Positions 44,317-53,427 of a DNA stretch of 64,000 nt are shown here, one piece after another (position 1 is the stretch's first letter; each line of letters begins with the position of its first letter). The stretch comes from Paenibacillus marchantiae. GTDB taxonomy: Bacteria; Bacillota; Bacilli; Paenibacillales; Paenibacillaceae. Made by a program: the position numbers and the translations under genes. The DNA lies in NCBI RefSeq assembly GCF_028771845.1, contig NZ_CP118270.1, forward strand, positions 558,001 to 622,000, read 5' to 3'. The notes under the pieces are model-generated. The model was given only the letters and a program-made list of their open reading frames with translations, did no database searches and was not told where the DNA came from.

Positions 44317-47300
44317 TTAGAGCTTCGGTTCCGGGACTAGGTTGATCACGAGCGTTCCACTCTGGATACTCACGATGTCCTTTAGATTAAAATCGGCCGG
44401 AAGCTCCACTTGGTGCCCATAGGGATACAGACGATCTGCTTCAGCAACAGTCAGATTTTCCACTGAAGATGATTCTGTTCCCTTAGACTGAGACGAATCT
44501 GAAGGCGTGCCGCCTGCATCTCCCTGTGTAGCTCCTTCATCCGTAGTGTCAGAGGCTGTGCCAGTACCGGCATCCGTCGATGTGCTGCCTGCTGCGGGAT
44601 TTGAAGTGGTATCCCCCGTTGAGGCTGAATCTGCCCCTTGCTCGGCTTCTCCGCTCGGCTGAGTATCGTCCGCCTTATCGGTAGAAGAACCTGCAGAGCT
44701 TCCTTCAGACGTACCCTCTGAGCTGTCACCAGCTGTACCTTCGCCATCCGGCTCCTCATTTCGGTTGAAACTCTCCCATTCACCCTCAGCATTGAGCTTC
44801 TGTGTAGTACCATCTTTCAAGTTCCATTGGAGAGTGTCCGTTTGCAAAGCGTTGCTGTCCGTTTCGTCTCTGTAACGGATCACCAACTGGGCAGGCGTCT
44901 TTGAACCGTCGTCCGCTTTGGATGCAGGAACGAGGTAGGCGATCTGTTCAGCGAGCTCCACCTCCGGTTCAGCGGGAACAACGGGCTCCTGTGTCGGTGG
45001 AGGTGATGCCTCAGGTGTCTCCGCCTTATCGCTCATCAAAGCGTACGTGCCTCCAGCAATACCAATAATCAGAATGACAATAACCGATCCTAGAAAAAGG
45101 TTCTTCCTTTTACCTGTCAGCATGCGTACCAGCGGGGAAGACAACTCTGTTTTGGCGCGGTCGTAGGCCGGCTTCATCGTCTTGCTTGCTCTGGCATAAT
45201 AGGGTTTGAAAGCTGACTTTGACTTAAAAGCTTCGCGATCATGGGCCTTGAAATAGGCCACGATTGCATCCGAGTATCCCTTATGTGCGTTAGAGCCGCG
45301 AATAAACAAGCGTTGAGTCCCCGACCACTCCATAAATTGATACAACACTTCTGTACGTCCTGAACTACTATAGATAAATTCAATCAGGCCTGGATAATCG
45401 AGTCTGTTGCTGCCGCTGCCACCGCGATAGAAAGCCAGCGGCAGTGCTTCAAATGCAGCCGTATCTGGGCGATCACGAAGCTCTCCGGCAAGCCAGCGAC
45501 GCGTCCAGCGCTGGAGCTCATTACGTTCGGCCAAAGAGAGGGATTCCAGCTCCTCTTCGTCACTCCCCTCACCGCTAAGCCATGCTCTCGCTGCCAGCAT
45601 CATGTTTGTACGCGCAGATACATCTGAGCCCTGGCGAGCAGCCCAGTCCCGAACCTCGTTTCCGTGCAACAAAATATCAATGCTTAACAGCTGTTCACGG
45701 TTAACCCGCTCCAGATCGAGATCCTGAATCATAAACAAGTTAATGACGTAAGCCAGCTTATCTGCGAGCCGGGTTAAATCCTCCTGATACGCTGGTGGTT
45801 GGACAGCGGACCCAGGTCCACCTTTCCGGTTAGCGCGAACTGAAGCTCCAGACTGTCCAATCCGGGCGGTAATACCCGTGTCTAGGGAGCCTGCAACTGG
45901 TACACGATCCAATACACTAACCCGCTTAAGTGCCTCATTGGCAGACTGAACAGGGTTGGGCGCAGAACACAAACGTTCACGCAGCTCGGTTGCTGTCCGT
46001 TCCAGCAAGAAACTATTGTGGATGGCAGACGGGTGAGATGTAATCCATCTCTGGATCACTTCCACAACATCGGCGGCTGATTCCGTGCGTTTCAGCTGAT
46101 TATCCAGATAGGGCTCGAACAGCAGCTTGGTCAGTGATTCGTTCGCCAGCACTTTGTCGAAGAAAGCACGGCTTAACAGGCTGTCCCGATCCAGCAAGCC
46201 ATACAGCTCCTGCACGGCACGCATACGTTTCTGCGAACGGGCGTTATTAACACCATAGATGAAATAATCCACGATTCGGGACTGTACGACTGGCGCAGCG
46301 ACCCGGAAATACTCCCCGATGCGTGCTGCAACCGATTCTTCAGGTACATTCTCCCGTTTGACGCTGTCCAGCTCACGACTGAGCAACGTCAGGAACAACT
46401 CGTTCAAACGAGAGCGTTGCTGTGCTCCGCCTTCCGGTTTCAAGTAGGTGAGCAACCCACTCAGGACATCGCTTTTGTTATCCAGATACAACTCTTCCAT
46501 CCCCTGCTCCAGACGATAGAACATAGAAAGTTCCCCGTATGCTTCAATGGAGAGCTCCCGTCCAGGTTCCATTCCGGACAGCATCTCATCGGCAAAAGCA
46601 TAAAATGAATCGGCTGCCGCAGGTTCGTGCAGCAGTGACCAGGCGAATTCCGCATAAGGAAGCTTCGCCACAGATGCATCTGCATGGGTAACTCTGCCCG
46701 ATACCAGATCAAAGGTGAAATCCTTCTCCGTATTCCGATCCTTCGGACGCAGGGTGCCCCGCTCCACAAACTGGAGGTGGATGCCTTTCTTCGCCTGAGG
46801 CTCCTTCGCAAACGTCATAAAGCCGAGCTGCCGCCGGAACGCGTAAGGCAGCGCCGTATATAACAAACGCAGCAGTCCCTTGGCTCCAGCTGTAACTTCC
46901 TCAGCGGGCACATCCAGCGCAATATATACCTTCCGACGTGTCGCTACAGCTTGCATGACGGCGTAGAGCAGACGCTTGAATACCACTTCGTCCATTTTCA
47001 GAGCGCCAAGGATCTGGCTTGGAGAGCTTTGTCCAACCCCAGCTGCTCGTGGCAATTCAGTAAGCGCAGGCAGCACTGTGCCTTGTTCGATGTCATAGGA
47101 CGTGGCGAACACAGCATCCAGCCAGCCGCCTTGCTTCATCTGTTCTTCCGAGCGTTCGGGAGACAAAACATAGTTATGGGCGAAAAAAGCGCTGCGCAGC
47201 CCGGTGAAATCAGCAGACTGGTACACATTTTGCCCAAGTATCGTCTCCCCGCTCTCCAGATGCAGCAGATGAATGGACGGGGGAAACTTCGTCTCATCCT

Positions 47301-47493
47301 TCTCACTCCGGCCCGTCAGCTCCGCTGGAGCGTCATAGACGCAGTAGGGATGAAGCACTTTTTTGATAAAAGAAGGGTCCAGTCCCGGCGATGCGGCAAC
47401 CGTATCGAACCCCTCCGTTGTGCGAAACACCCCGCGCCGCTCTCGAGTGTACAGCTGTTGTTCAATTGGCGGGGTCATGGAAGAACGCATCAT
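44317..47493 (-). CDS. GAP1-type (GTPase-associated) membrane protein with external low-complexity tail
   Basis: A 1058-residue protein, last in the operon. The N-terminal 250 residues (IEQQLYTRERRGVFRTTEGF, then AASPGLDPSFIKKVLHPYC and later YTALPYAFRRQLGFMTFA) match the GTPase-associated protein 1 family as I remember it. A helical middle of about 500 residues has no motif I can name. One transmembrane helix is at about 797-820, preceded by GKRKN, so the N-terminus should be inside. The external part has a beta segment, a roughly 100-residue linker rich in Ser, Thr, Gly, Asp and Glu (about 905-1015), and a short conserved end. Its ATG overlaps the stop of the GTPase gene (ATGA), showing tight coupling to that partner. 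Confident on the architecture, moderately on the family name. Confidence 0.82.
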   Translation of the reverse strand: MMRSSMTPPIEQQLYTRERRGVFRTTEGFDTVAASPGLDPSFIKKVLHPYCVYDAPAELTGRSEKDETKFPPSIHLLHLESGETILGQNVYQSADFTGLRSAFFAHNYVLSPERSEEQMKQGGWLDAVFATSYDIEQGTVLPALTELPRAAGVGQSSPSQILGALKMDEVVFKRLLYAVMQAVATRRKVYIALDVPAEEVTAGAKGLLRLLYTALPYAFRRQLGFMTFAKEPQAKKGIHLQFVERGTLRPKDRNTEKDFTFDLVSGRVTHADASVAKLPYAEFAWSLLHEPAAADSFYAFADEMLSGMEPGRELSIEAYGELSMFYRLEQGMEELYLDNKSDVLSGLLTYLKPEGGAQQRSRLNELFLTLLSRELDSVKRENVPEESVAARIGEYFRVAAPVVQSRIVDYFIYGVNNARSQKRMRAVQELYGLLDRDSLLSRAFFDKVLANESLTKLLFEPYLDNQLKRTESAADVVEVIQRWITSHPSAIHNSFLLERTATELRERLCSAPNPVQSANEALKRVSVLDRVPVAGSLDTGITARIGQSGASVRANRKGGPGSAVQPPAYQEDLTRLADKLAYVINLFMIQDLDLERVNREQLLSIDILLHGNEVRDWAARQGSDVSARTNMMLAARAWLSGEGSDEEELESLSLAERNELQRWTRRWLAGELRDRPDTAAFEALPLAFYRGGSGSNRLDYPGLIEFIYSSSGRTEVLYQFMEWSGTQRLFIRGSNAHKGYSDAIVAYFKAHDREAFKSKSAFKPYYARASKTMKPAYDRAKTELSSPLVRMLTGKRKNLFLGSVIVILIIGIAGGTYALMSDKAETPEASPPPTQEPVVPAEPEVELAEQIAYLVPASKADDGSKTPAQLVIRYRDETDSNALQTDTLQWNLKDGTTQKLNAEGEWESFNRNEEPDGEGTAGDSSEGTSEGSSAGSSTDKADDTQPSGEAEQGADSASTGDTTSNPAAGSTSTDAGTGTASDTTDEGATQGDAGGTPSDSSQSKGTESSSVENLTVAEADRLYPYGHQVELPADFNLKDIVSIQSGTLVINLVPEPKL

Positions 47494-48749
47494 CCCACTC
47501 TCCCCTCAATGTACTTCAGCTTGTACAGCAGCCAGAGGAATGGCTCATCGACACGGATTGGACTGACCACGCCTTGCAGCTTCATATCCACCGGATTGCT
47601 TCCCAGCGCAGACACCGCAAAGTAAGCCGTATCCTTAAAGTACACATCCATCGTGCCTTTAAACGGACGGTCCACCTTCTCAATAAACCGCCGGATCTCC
47701 CCGTCGATATTTTCGAATTCAGTCAGATCAAACCAGTCTCGGTGCACCATGTTGCGGAATACATTACTGTTGGATTTGATGTAATCACCCTCTTCGTCCT
47801 TGAGGGAATGCAGCATGTCGCTTTTGGTGAGTACAACGGCTGTCGGAATATTCGTCTTGGCTTTGTCCTGGTACGCGATAAAGTCACCGAACATCGTTAA
47901 CACCACATCACGCGGCTCATCGTATCTTGGCGTCCACTCGCCTGGCTCGTTGCCGAGGTTGATGCGGATTTTGTCCCGGATGGAACGAATCTGAAGCGGG
48001 TCCACCATGAACAGAATGCCTGCCGAGTTCTTGATATGCTGCCCGTGAAGTCCCAGATAGTCCTGCTCCACCATACCTTCACCAGCGACGTCAAAGAACA
48101 CCAGTGTCAGCGGAGCTTTATCTTCATCCTTGAACACAAATTGGAAAATAAACGGCTCCTGCAGCTTCTCCTTCTGCGTTGAATCCAACAGATCGCCCCG
48201 CTCGAATAGCGGTTCTTCATAATCTGCACGGAACCGACGGCTAATCTCCGCGTTCAGCGGCATGCAGGCCGCATCAAAATGATCGGCTGTGTAATGCTGC
48301 AATGTATGAATCAATGAAGTCATGTAGACGGATTTACCCACCTGGGATGCCCCAATAATGGAAATGATATTGCTTGGTGCTTTGCCTGCCGTGACAGGCA
48401 GCTCGTTATGGCACTGTGGACACAGCCGGCGCCGTGTAACCACACCGTAACGATCGTTCAGTCCCATCACAATGTTATCCGAATAGATGCGATGTTCCTC
48501 AGGTACATCATGCGGAGCCAGCACGGCCTCCATATCAAACACCGTATCCAGTCCAAACCGTTCGCGATATCGATTCAGCTTCGCATCTTCCCCAAGTGCG
48601 TAGTCCTCATCGTCGTCGCGATGATGTGCAGCACGGAACACAACCTCCTCCGGTGAAAACTTGCTGAAACAATACGGACATACGATATCGTAAAACAACG
48701 GCCGCTCTTCCGGCTGCTGTCTCTTCAAAAACCGACTAAAAAAGCTCAT
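47490..48749 (-). CDS. Zinc-ribbon TRAFAC-class GTPase
   Basis: A soluble 419-residue GTPase. A zinc ribbon is split by an insert: C24-x2-C27 (CPYC) and C110-x2-C113 (CPQC). The G domain follows: G1 GASQVGKS at 133-140, G3 DVAGEG at 220-225, G4 TKSD at 308-311 and G5 SAL near 380. The Gly after Ala in G3 replaces the usual xxG order, as in other TRAFAC families. The stretch GKSVYMTSLIHTLQH fits the GTPases paired with GAP1 proteins. It is translationally coupled to the GAP1 gene and lies 44 bases after the gene for the beta-rich protein. Probably a nucleotide-switched regulator of the membrane complex. Confidence 0.88.
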   Translation of the reverse strand: MSFFSRFLKRQQPEERPLFYDIVCPYCFSKFSPEEVVFRAAHHRDDDEDYALGEDAKLNRYRERFGLDTVFDMEAVLAPHDVPEEHRIYSDNIVMGLNDRYGVVTRRRLCPQCHNELPVTAGKAPSNIISIIGASQVGKSVYMTSLIHTLQHYTADHFDAACMPLNAEISRRFRADYEEPLFERGDLLDSTQKEKLQEPFIFQFVFKDEDKAPLTLVFFDVAGEGMVEQDYLGLHGQHIKNSAGILFMVDPLQIRSIRDKIRINLGNEPGEWTPRYDEPRDVVLTMFGDFIAYQDKAKTNIPTAVVLTKSDMLHSLKDEEGDYIKSNSNVFRNMVHRDWFDLTEFENIDGEIRRFIEKVDRPFKGTMDVYFKDTAYFAVSALGSNPVDMKLQGVVSPIRVDEPFLWLLYKLKYIEGRVG

Positions 48750-48793
48750 AGCCGCTCCCCTCCCCTGATCAGTTAGACAAAAAGCCTAACTAT

Positions 48794-49441
48794 CTAGTCT
48801 GATATAAGCCTATAGGCGGCTCCATACTTTGGTCCGTCCGTGAAGAATAACCTCACGTAATCGTCCTTGGCTACCTCAACGGGTGGCATCTCATTTCTCC
48901 CGGGAGCAAAATCACTCACAAAAGGGTACACCGTGCCATCTTCCTTATTCAACGGAACCCCGCCTTGTTTGCGGACATAACAGAGTGCCTCCTTCGGAAC
49001 AGGTGCTTCCGTTGTAACGGTCATCAGTACACTTTTTCGTTTCTGAAAAAAACCGCTCTTGTACCGGATGGAAAAGCGAATATCCGCCTTGCCTGCACTG
49101 GCAACGACCGTGTTGTCTCCATCACGCTGACGCACCAGAACTGGCCCGTCCTCCTGCATCTGACACACATACACTGTATAACGAATTGCACCAAAACCCG
49201 TGATTCGATCCATATATCCATTGCTCGCCTTATATTCTTCTTTTGTGTATAACTTCAGCTTGCCCTGTGCAGCCTGTTCCTCGGTACGATCATCACCCAT
49301 CATATCGAGCTCCAGCCGTTCAACATATACAGCTTCCACGCTCTCTGGCCAGAGCCAGCGAAGTGTACACTGGCTCTCGTCCACTGCAAGTGTCAGTCTG
49401 CGAATCAGGGGCGCTGAAGGGTCTGCATCCGTAAAACGCAT
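48794..49441 (-). CDS. Beta-rich protein of unknown function in the GAP1 operon
   Basis: A 215-residue protein whose family I do not recognise. It lacks a signal peptide and membrane helix. Alternating hydrophobic strands dominate (LIRRLTLAVDESQCTLRW, then EAVYVERLELDMM; KADIRFSIRYKSGFFQKR; SVLMTVTTEAPVP), suggesting two fibronectin-like or Ig-like sandwiches. ATG 49441 has GGAGGT 9 bases upstream. It lies between the membrane vWA gene (20 bases) and the GTPase gene (44 bases), so it is probably an adaptor of the same complex. That role is inference. Confidence 0.78.
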   Translation of the reverse strand: MRFTDADPSAPLIRRLTLAVDESQCTLRWLWPESVEAVYVERLELDMMGDDRTEEQAAQGKLKLYTKEEYKASNGYMDRITGFGAIRYTVYVCQMQEDGPVLVRQRDGDNTVVASAGKADIRFSIRYKSGFFQKRKSVLMTVTTEAPVPKEALCYVRKQGGVPLNKEDGTVYPFVSDFAPGRNEMPPVEVAKDDYVRLFFTDGPKYGAAYRLISD

Positions 49442-49461
49442 CTATCGCCTACCTCCAGACG

Positions 49462-50745
49462 TCAAAATCCTTTGCTGCGCGAATCTCTTGCCCGCTGACC
49501 GAATCCTTCCACCGAATTGGTTCCTCCACCAGCATCGCGACGCCCACGCGTCTTCCGCGGTGTATTCTCCTTGATCGGAATAATCCAGCTGAACAGGGTT
49601 AACACACCAGATAAGATGAGCATCGCTCCGAATCTTACAAATGTATCACCCACCGTTGATCCGTCCAGTCCCCATTCGAGCAGAAGTCCGGCCAATAAAC
49701 CAGACACGGCACCACCAATTCCGAAACTGAGTGCGAGATGACGGTTATCAAATACAAGTCCTAGCGACACGCCCAGTGCGACACCAATCAACAGTAAGGC
49801 AGCCACTCGGAAAATAGCCAGATACGTACTGTGCTCCATCATGCCTGTACGTTCGGTCACCAGCGTTCGTTCATCAATCGTATCGTAAATTTGCTGGAAT
49901 GCCAGATTAAGTCCACCGGAATCTGGTACATCATAGTACATACCGCCCGTCTGCTGTGCGATATGACGCAGCAAGTCGGTTCCGGAAGGGTCCACCAGAC
50001 TCAGCCCCACCGTATTGACGGCGATCTGTTCATTTGCATACTCAGACAAAATGCCGGATGTGTCTGCATCACTGAATCCATCGGATAGCAGAATCGCTAC
50101 CGTTCCGCGTTTCGGGTCCTGTTTGCCCTTAATCTGCTCCATCGCTTCCCGCAGCACTGCATCGAAATTAGTTCCGCCCGAGGTCGTCACGATGCCATCA
50201 ATTTTGCTGTACACCTCATTTTTGGCAGCTTCGCTGTCCAACGGGGTGAACGGCTGAAGCAGCTCGGGTTGATCATCAAAGGTGATCACCGCCACCTGTT
50301 TATCGCTTTCCATTTGGCTAATCAGTGTTTTGGCCGCTTCAAAGCGACCGTTATCTGGGTCTGTCTCACTCATACTGCCCGAGTTATCGATCATCAGCAC
50401 GATATCCTTGACTTGCTTCACACCGCCTGGGTTAATCTGATACAGCAATTGCAGGGCAAGTCCGACGACAAACAATAGCGCCAGCGTTGCCGGAACAAGC
50501 AGTTTCCAGGATAGTCCCAGATATCGCAGCTTCCAGGAAGCTCCGTTCAGCTTTGGCGAGATCATCTCTGCGAGTAAACAGAATAATCCCACGCTAAGCG
50601 CCAACACGCCAAAGTATAATCCCATCAGCAATAGACGGGGCATTTCCCCGAGCCACTGACGCAGCATGATTTCTCCAGCCGCAAAGCCCACAGCTCCGCC
50701 AATCAGGCTGAACAGGACCAGGAGAAGATTGATTTTTCGCTGCAT
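49462..50745 (-). CDS. Membrane vWA-domain protein with six predicted helices
   Basis: About 427 residues. Three N-terminal helices (about 5-27, 37-61, 82-104) are followed by a vWA domain (about 113-295). It has an intact metal site: D120-x-S122-x-S124 (MIDNSGSMS), Thr in TTSGGTNFDAV and Asp in LLSDGFSDAD. Three more helices (about 309-331, 337-358, 371-391) and a basic tail (RKTRGRR) close it. By the positive-inside rule the vWA domain faces outside and the tail inside. ATG 50745 has GAAAGGA about 11 bases upstream; ATG 50757 and TTG 50766 are in-frame alternatives. A 127-base gap with a hairpin separates it from the preceding gene. Confidence 0.85.
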   Translation of the reverse strand: MQRKINLLLVLFSLIGGAVGFAAGEIMLRQWLGEMPRLLLMGLYFGVLALSVGLFCLLAEMISPKLNGASWKLRYLGLSWKLLVPATLALLFVVGLALQLLYQINPGGVKQVKDIVLMIDNSGSMSETDPDNGRFEAAKTLISQMESDKQVAVITFDDQPELLQPFTPLDSEAAKNEVYSKIDGIVTTSGGTNFDAVLREAMEQIKGKQDPKRGTVAILLSDGFSDADTSGILSEYANEQIAVNTVGLSLVDPSGTDLLRHIAQQTGGMYYDVPDSGGLNLAFQQIYDTIDERTLVTERTGMMEHSTYLAIFRVAALLLIGVALGVSLGLVFDNRHLALSFGIGGAVSGLLAGLLLEWGLDGSTVGDTFVRFGAMLILSGVLTLFSWIIPIKENTPRKTRGRRDAGGGTNSVEGFGQRARDSRSKGF

Positions 50746-50830
50746 GTTTGCATGCATCCTTTCCAAAACAGCCGATGAACGGCTGAATTAATACAAGATG
50801 GGTTGATGAAAAATGAACGTATAATGTACT

Positions 50831-50871
50831 GGACGGAAACAGATGGATCGATCTGTACCTCCCTTCCGTCC
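50831..50871. repeat. Intercistronic hairpin within the GAP1 operon
   Basis: Nested perfect arms: GGACGGAA with TTCCGTCC outside, ACAGAT with ATCTGT inside. No T-run follows on the minus strand, so it looks like an mRNA stability or processing element rather than a terminator. Confidence 0.65.
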
Positions 50872-50893
50872 ATATAAGATACAGCCTTATGTT

Positions 50894-53425
50894 TTAACGC
50901 ATGGGTGACAGCTTCTCGGCCAGATCGGAGGGATGGAGCTCATAACCATTCTCTGTATACGAATCGTAATACACCCGACCATTGCGATACACCATCAGGT
51001 CTTCCAGATGGAAGCCCCCCATCAGATTCAGCTTCTCCACACCACTGCTTCGTTCTTCATATACCACACCCAGCTTATAGATCCGTGACGTTTCTTCGGC
51101 ATACGCCGCGTAGTCCATGAAGGCACTATGGTGATCACCAAAGAAATATTTTTCTTCATAACGATGTTCCTGCGTATAGTCGAATACTCTTACCCGAACG
51201 ACCGCCTGCTCCTCCAGTGTGCGATACAATCGGCGGAACAGATCATCACGGGTCAGTACATTTTTGTCCCCATAGGTAATTGTAACATTCGCCCGCAACA
51301 GCAATTCTTCTTCGAAAGGTACCCGGAGCGGTTCTGCTGTAAGCAGCATCACATGACATACCTCCATCAGACGTTGCAAGAGTCGCTCGTTTCCTTCTGT
51401 GGCAAGCCCGTTCATATCCCCCATATGGCGGTCCTCAAACCAGACATCCCGTCCACGCTTTGCCTCCAAATCTGCGATCAGCGCTTCCGTCACTTTGCCG
51501 TAATACTCCATTACGTTCTGACCGATATATTCATCTGCAGCCGCTATGCTCTCTACCGCTGTCTCACGCAAAACACGTTCCAGCGTTGCCAGTGTCTCCG
51601 TTACACTCCGGCTGAACGTATGCAGTTGTTCCATCTCTGTGTCGTAGACACGAAGCAGCTGCAATTCATTCTCCAGACGCAGCAATTCAACTTTGGGCAC
51701 ATACACACGCTCCAGCAAACAATCGATCAGGTTGCGCACGTTCTGTTTGTCACGGAACAACGCCCGTTTGAACGACTGATCCTCTACCCGCTCCTGCTGA
51801 CGCTGCTCCAGCAAGGCACGTGCGGATTCAAGTTGCACCGATTTATCACGAATCAGTCCAAGCAAAGCCTCACGCACGCTGCCGAACCCATTGTCACTCC
51901 AGGCAGCCCACTGAAAATAGCCAACCTCAGGATGCTCCGTGCGCGATTGCTCAGCCTTACGACGAAGGGAACCTTCTGTGCTGCGCTGACGTACTCGCTC
52001 CTCCGCAAGACGGACCACATTATCACGGAAATACGCCTCTGCCCCATGCCCGAACAATGCTCTCTCCGCTTCACGCAGCGAGAGCGGCTTCAGATCGGTG
52101 AAGCTGACGTTATGCGTCATTATGCCGCTCATGCCGCTCACCAGATCCTCATCGGGAAGAATCCCTTCCACTTTGCGCTCTACCGAAGCCCCATCCAGTC
52201 CGAAAAAGGCGAGCTTGTCCTTGATGCTCCACTCGGGTTCCTGCCGCATCCGTTCAAGCAAATAACGATACAGATGATACAACACCGCGAGTGCAATGGG
52301 TTTGTTCGGCCGTCTAATCTCGGCAAAACCTGCACTGGCATAACCATGCTGATCCGAGGTCGTACGGATGTTATTTTTGAACGACGTATTGTTATACGTG
52401 TTGGCCCCCGTGCTTGATACGGAACCAGAGCTATCTGCATCCTGCTTCCGATTCTTGAGCAGACAGATTCGGCAGATGATCTCGGCATTTTCGATCCACC
52501 CGCCGGGTACACCGGTTCCCCGCTCGTTTTTGTCTGACAAAATATATACGAGATCGAATAACGGAGAAGCGGGATGTACAACCGGAATGGAGATACCGTC
52601 CTCCGTAACCAGCAGATTGCCACTGAACGTATAGTCCAGCCCCTGCATGTAATCCAGTTCCCGCAGAAAAGCGAGTCCCGCTGCGCTTGCATATCCAAAA
52701 GAATCCACCTGCTCCATCTCGCTGACCAGCACATGCAAATCGGTCTGTACCGACTTGAAGGATTGAGCCAGTATCGTCTCGGTCAGCTTGGTAAGCTCCG
52801 GCAACAATACATTCAATGGATCATCTGCCCTGGTCACAACGGTCACGTAGATTCGATCGAACGATGAATATAGGCGTCCGTATTCGGCAATACGATTACT
52901 CACCCGCCGCAAGGTACGATTCAGACCAAAGAGTGCCTGATCTGAATCGTGGAAACTGCGATGCACATCCTTGCGAAGCGTTTTGGAAGGTCGATCTGTC
53001 TGTATGGTGGACAAGGGAAGCACGTGACGGGTCACCTGACCATCATCCGAAGTGCTGCCATTCCTTGCATCACTCAAGCCGTTAACACGTGCATATCCTG
53101 AATGAGCACCATCGCTGTAATGGTCATGCTTCGTTTGCGCGGGGTCATGGTCACGATGTTGGTCATGCTCCTGATTTTCCGTTCCAATCTGTACATAGAC
53201 TACGCCTTCTCCGTTATCCCATTTCAGCCGGTTGATTTCCTGGACAGCAGACACTGCCGGAGCAACCTGGTCACCCACGAACAGGAACAACGCGGGGTAA
53301 TGGATGCTGCTGCGACCATCACCCAGGCTGCCTTGACGCTCCTGCTCTGTTGCATACTGTGCTGCATACTTCTCCAAATTGCGCTTCAGAGCATTATTCG
53401 AGCTGAATTCCATCCCGGCCGCCAC
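50894..53425 (-). CDS. Degenerate tubulin-like protein (no GTP-binding glycine motif)
   Basis: An 843-residue protein which, read alone, shows no named motif. It is collinear with the tubulin-like protein upstream. PALFLFVGDQVAPAVSAVQE (44-63) corresponds to the first nucleotide strand. IYVTVVTRADDPLNVLL (192-208) stands where the partner has its GGTGSG loop. FLRELDYM (253-260) and SPLFDLVYILSDKNERG (287-303) match ALKELDYWM and PPFNLCHLISATNTEG in the partner. A His/Asp/Gln-rich insert lies at about 83-110 and coiled coil at about 535-625. GTG 53425, two bases after the partner's stop, is the listed start; ATG 53413 with AAGGGTGG before it is equally possible. Inference: an inactive partner in a tubulin-like heterodimer. 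Confidence 0.75.
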   Translation of the reverse strand: MAAGMEFSSNNALKRNLEKYAAQYATEQERQGSLGDGRSSIHYPALFLFVGDQVAPAVSAVQEINRLKWDNGEGVVYVQIGTENQEHDQHRDHDPAQTKHDHYSDGAHSGYARVNGLSDARNGSTSDDGQVTRHVLPLSTIQTDRPSKTLRKDVHRSFHDSDQALFGLNRTLRRVSNRIAEYGRLYSSFDRIYVTVVTRADDPLNVLLPELTKLTETILAQSFKSVQTDLHVLVSEMEQVDSFGYASAAGLAFLRELDYMQGLDYTFSGNLLVTEDGISIPVVHPASPLFDLVYILSDKNERGTGVPGGWIENAEIICRICLLKNRKQDADSSGSVSSTGANTYNNTSFKNNIRTTSDQHGYASAGFAEIRRPNKPIALAVLYHLYRYLLERMRQEPEWSIKDKLAFFGLDGASVERKVEGILPDEDLVSGMSGIMTHNVSFTDLKPLSLREAERALFGHGAEAYFRDNVVRLAEERVRQRSTEGSLRRKAEQSRTEHPEVGYFQWAAWSDNGFGSVREALLGLIRDKSVQLESARALLEQRQQERVEDQSFKRALFRDKQNVRNLIDCLLERVYVPKVELLRLENELQLLRVYDTEMEQLHTFSRSVTETLATLERVLRETAVESIAAADEYIGQNVMEYYGKVTEALIADLEAKRGRDVWFEDRHMGDMNGLATEGNERLLQRLMEVCHVMLLTAEPLRVPFEEELLLRANVTITYGDKNVLTRDDLFRRLYRTLEEQAVVRVRVFDYTQEHRYEEKYFFGDHHSAFMDYAAYAEETSRIYKLGVVYEERSSGVEKLNLMGGFHLEDLMVYRNGRVYYDSYTENGYELHPSDLAEKLSPMR

Positions 53426-53427
53426 CC

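Noticed and set aside
51128..52417. 429-codon plus-strand frame opposite the degenerate tubulin-like gene
   Set aside because: Antisense shadow: rich in Cys, His, Gln and Leu, and no family motif. The minus-strand gene has ribosome context and homology to its neighbour.
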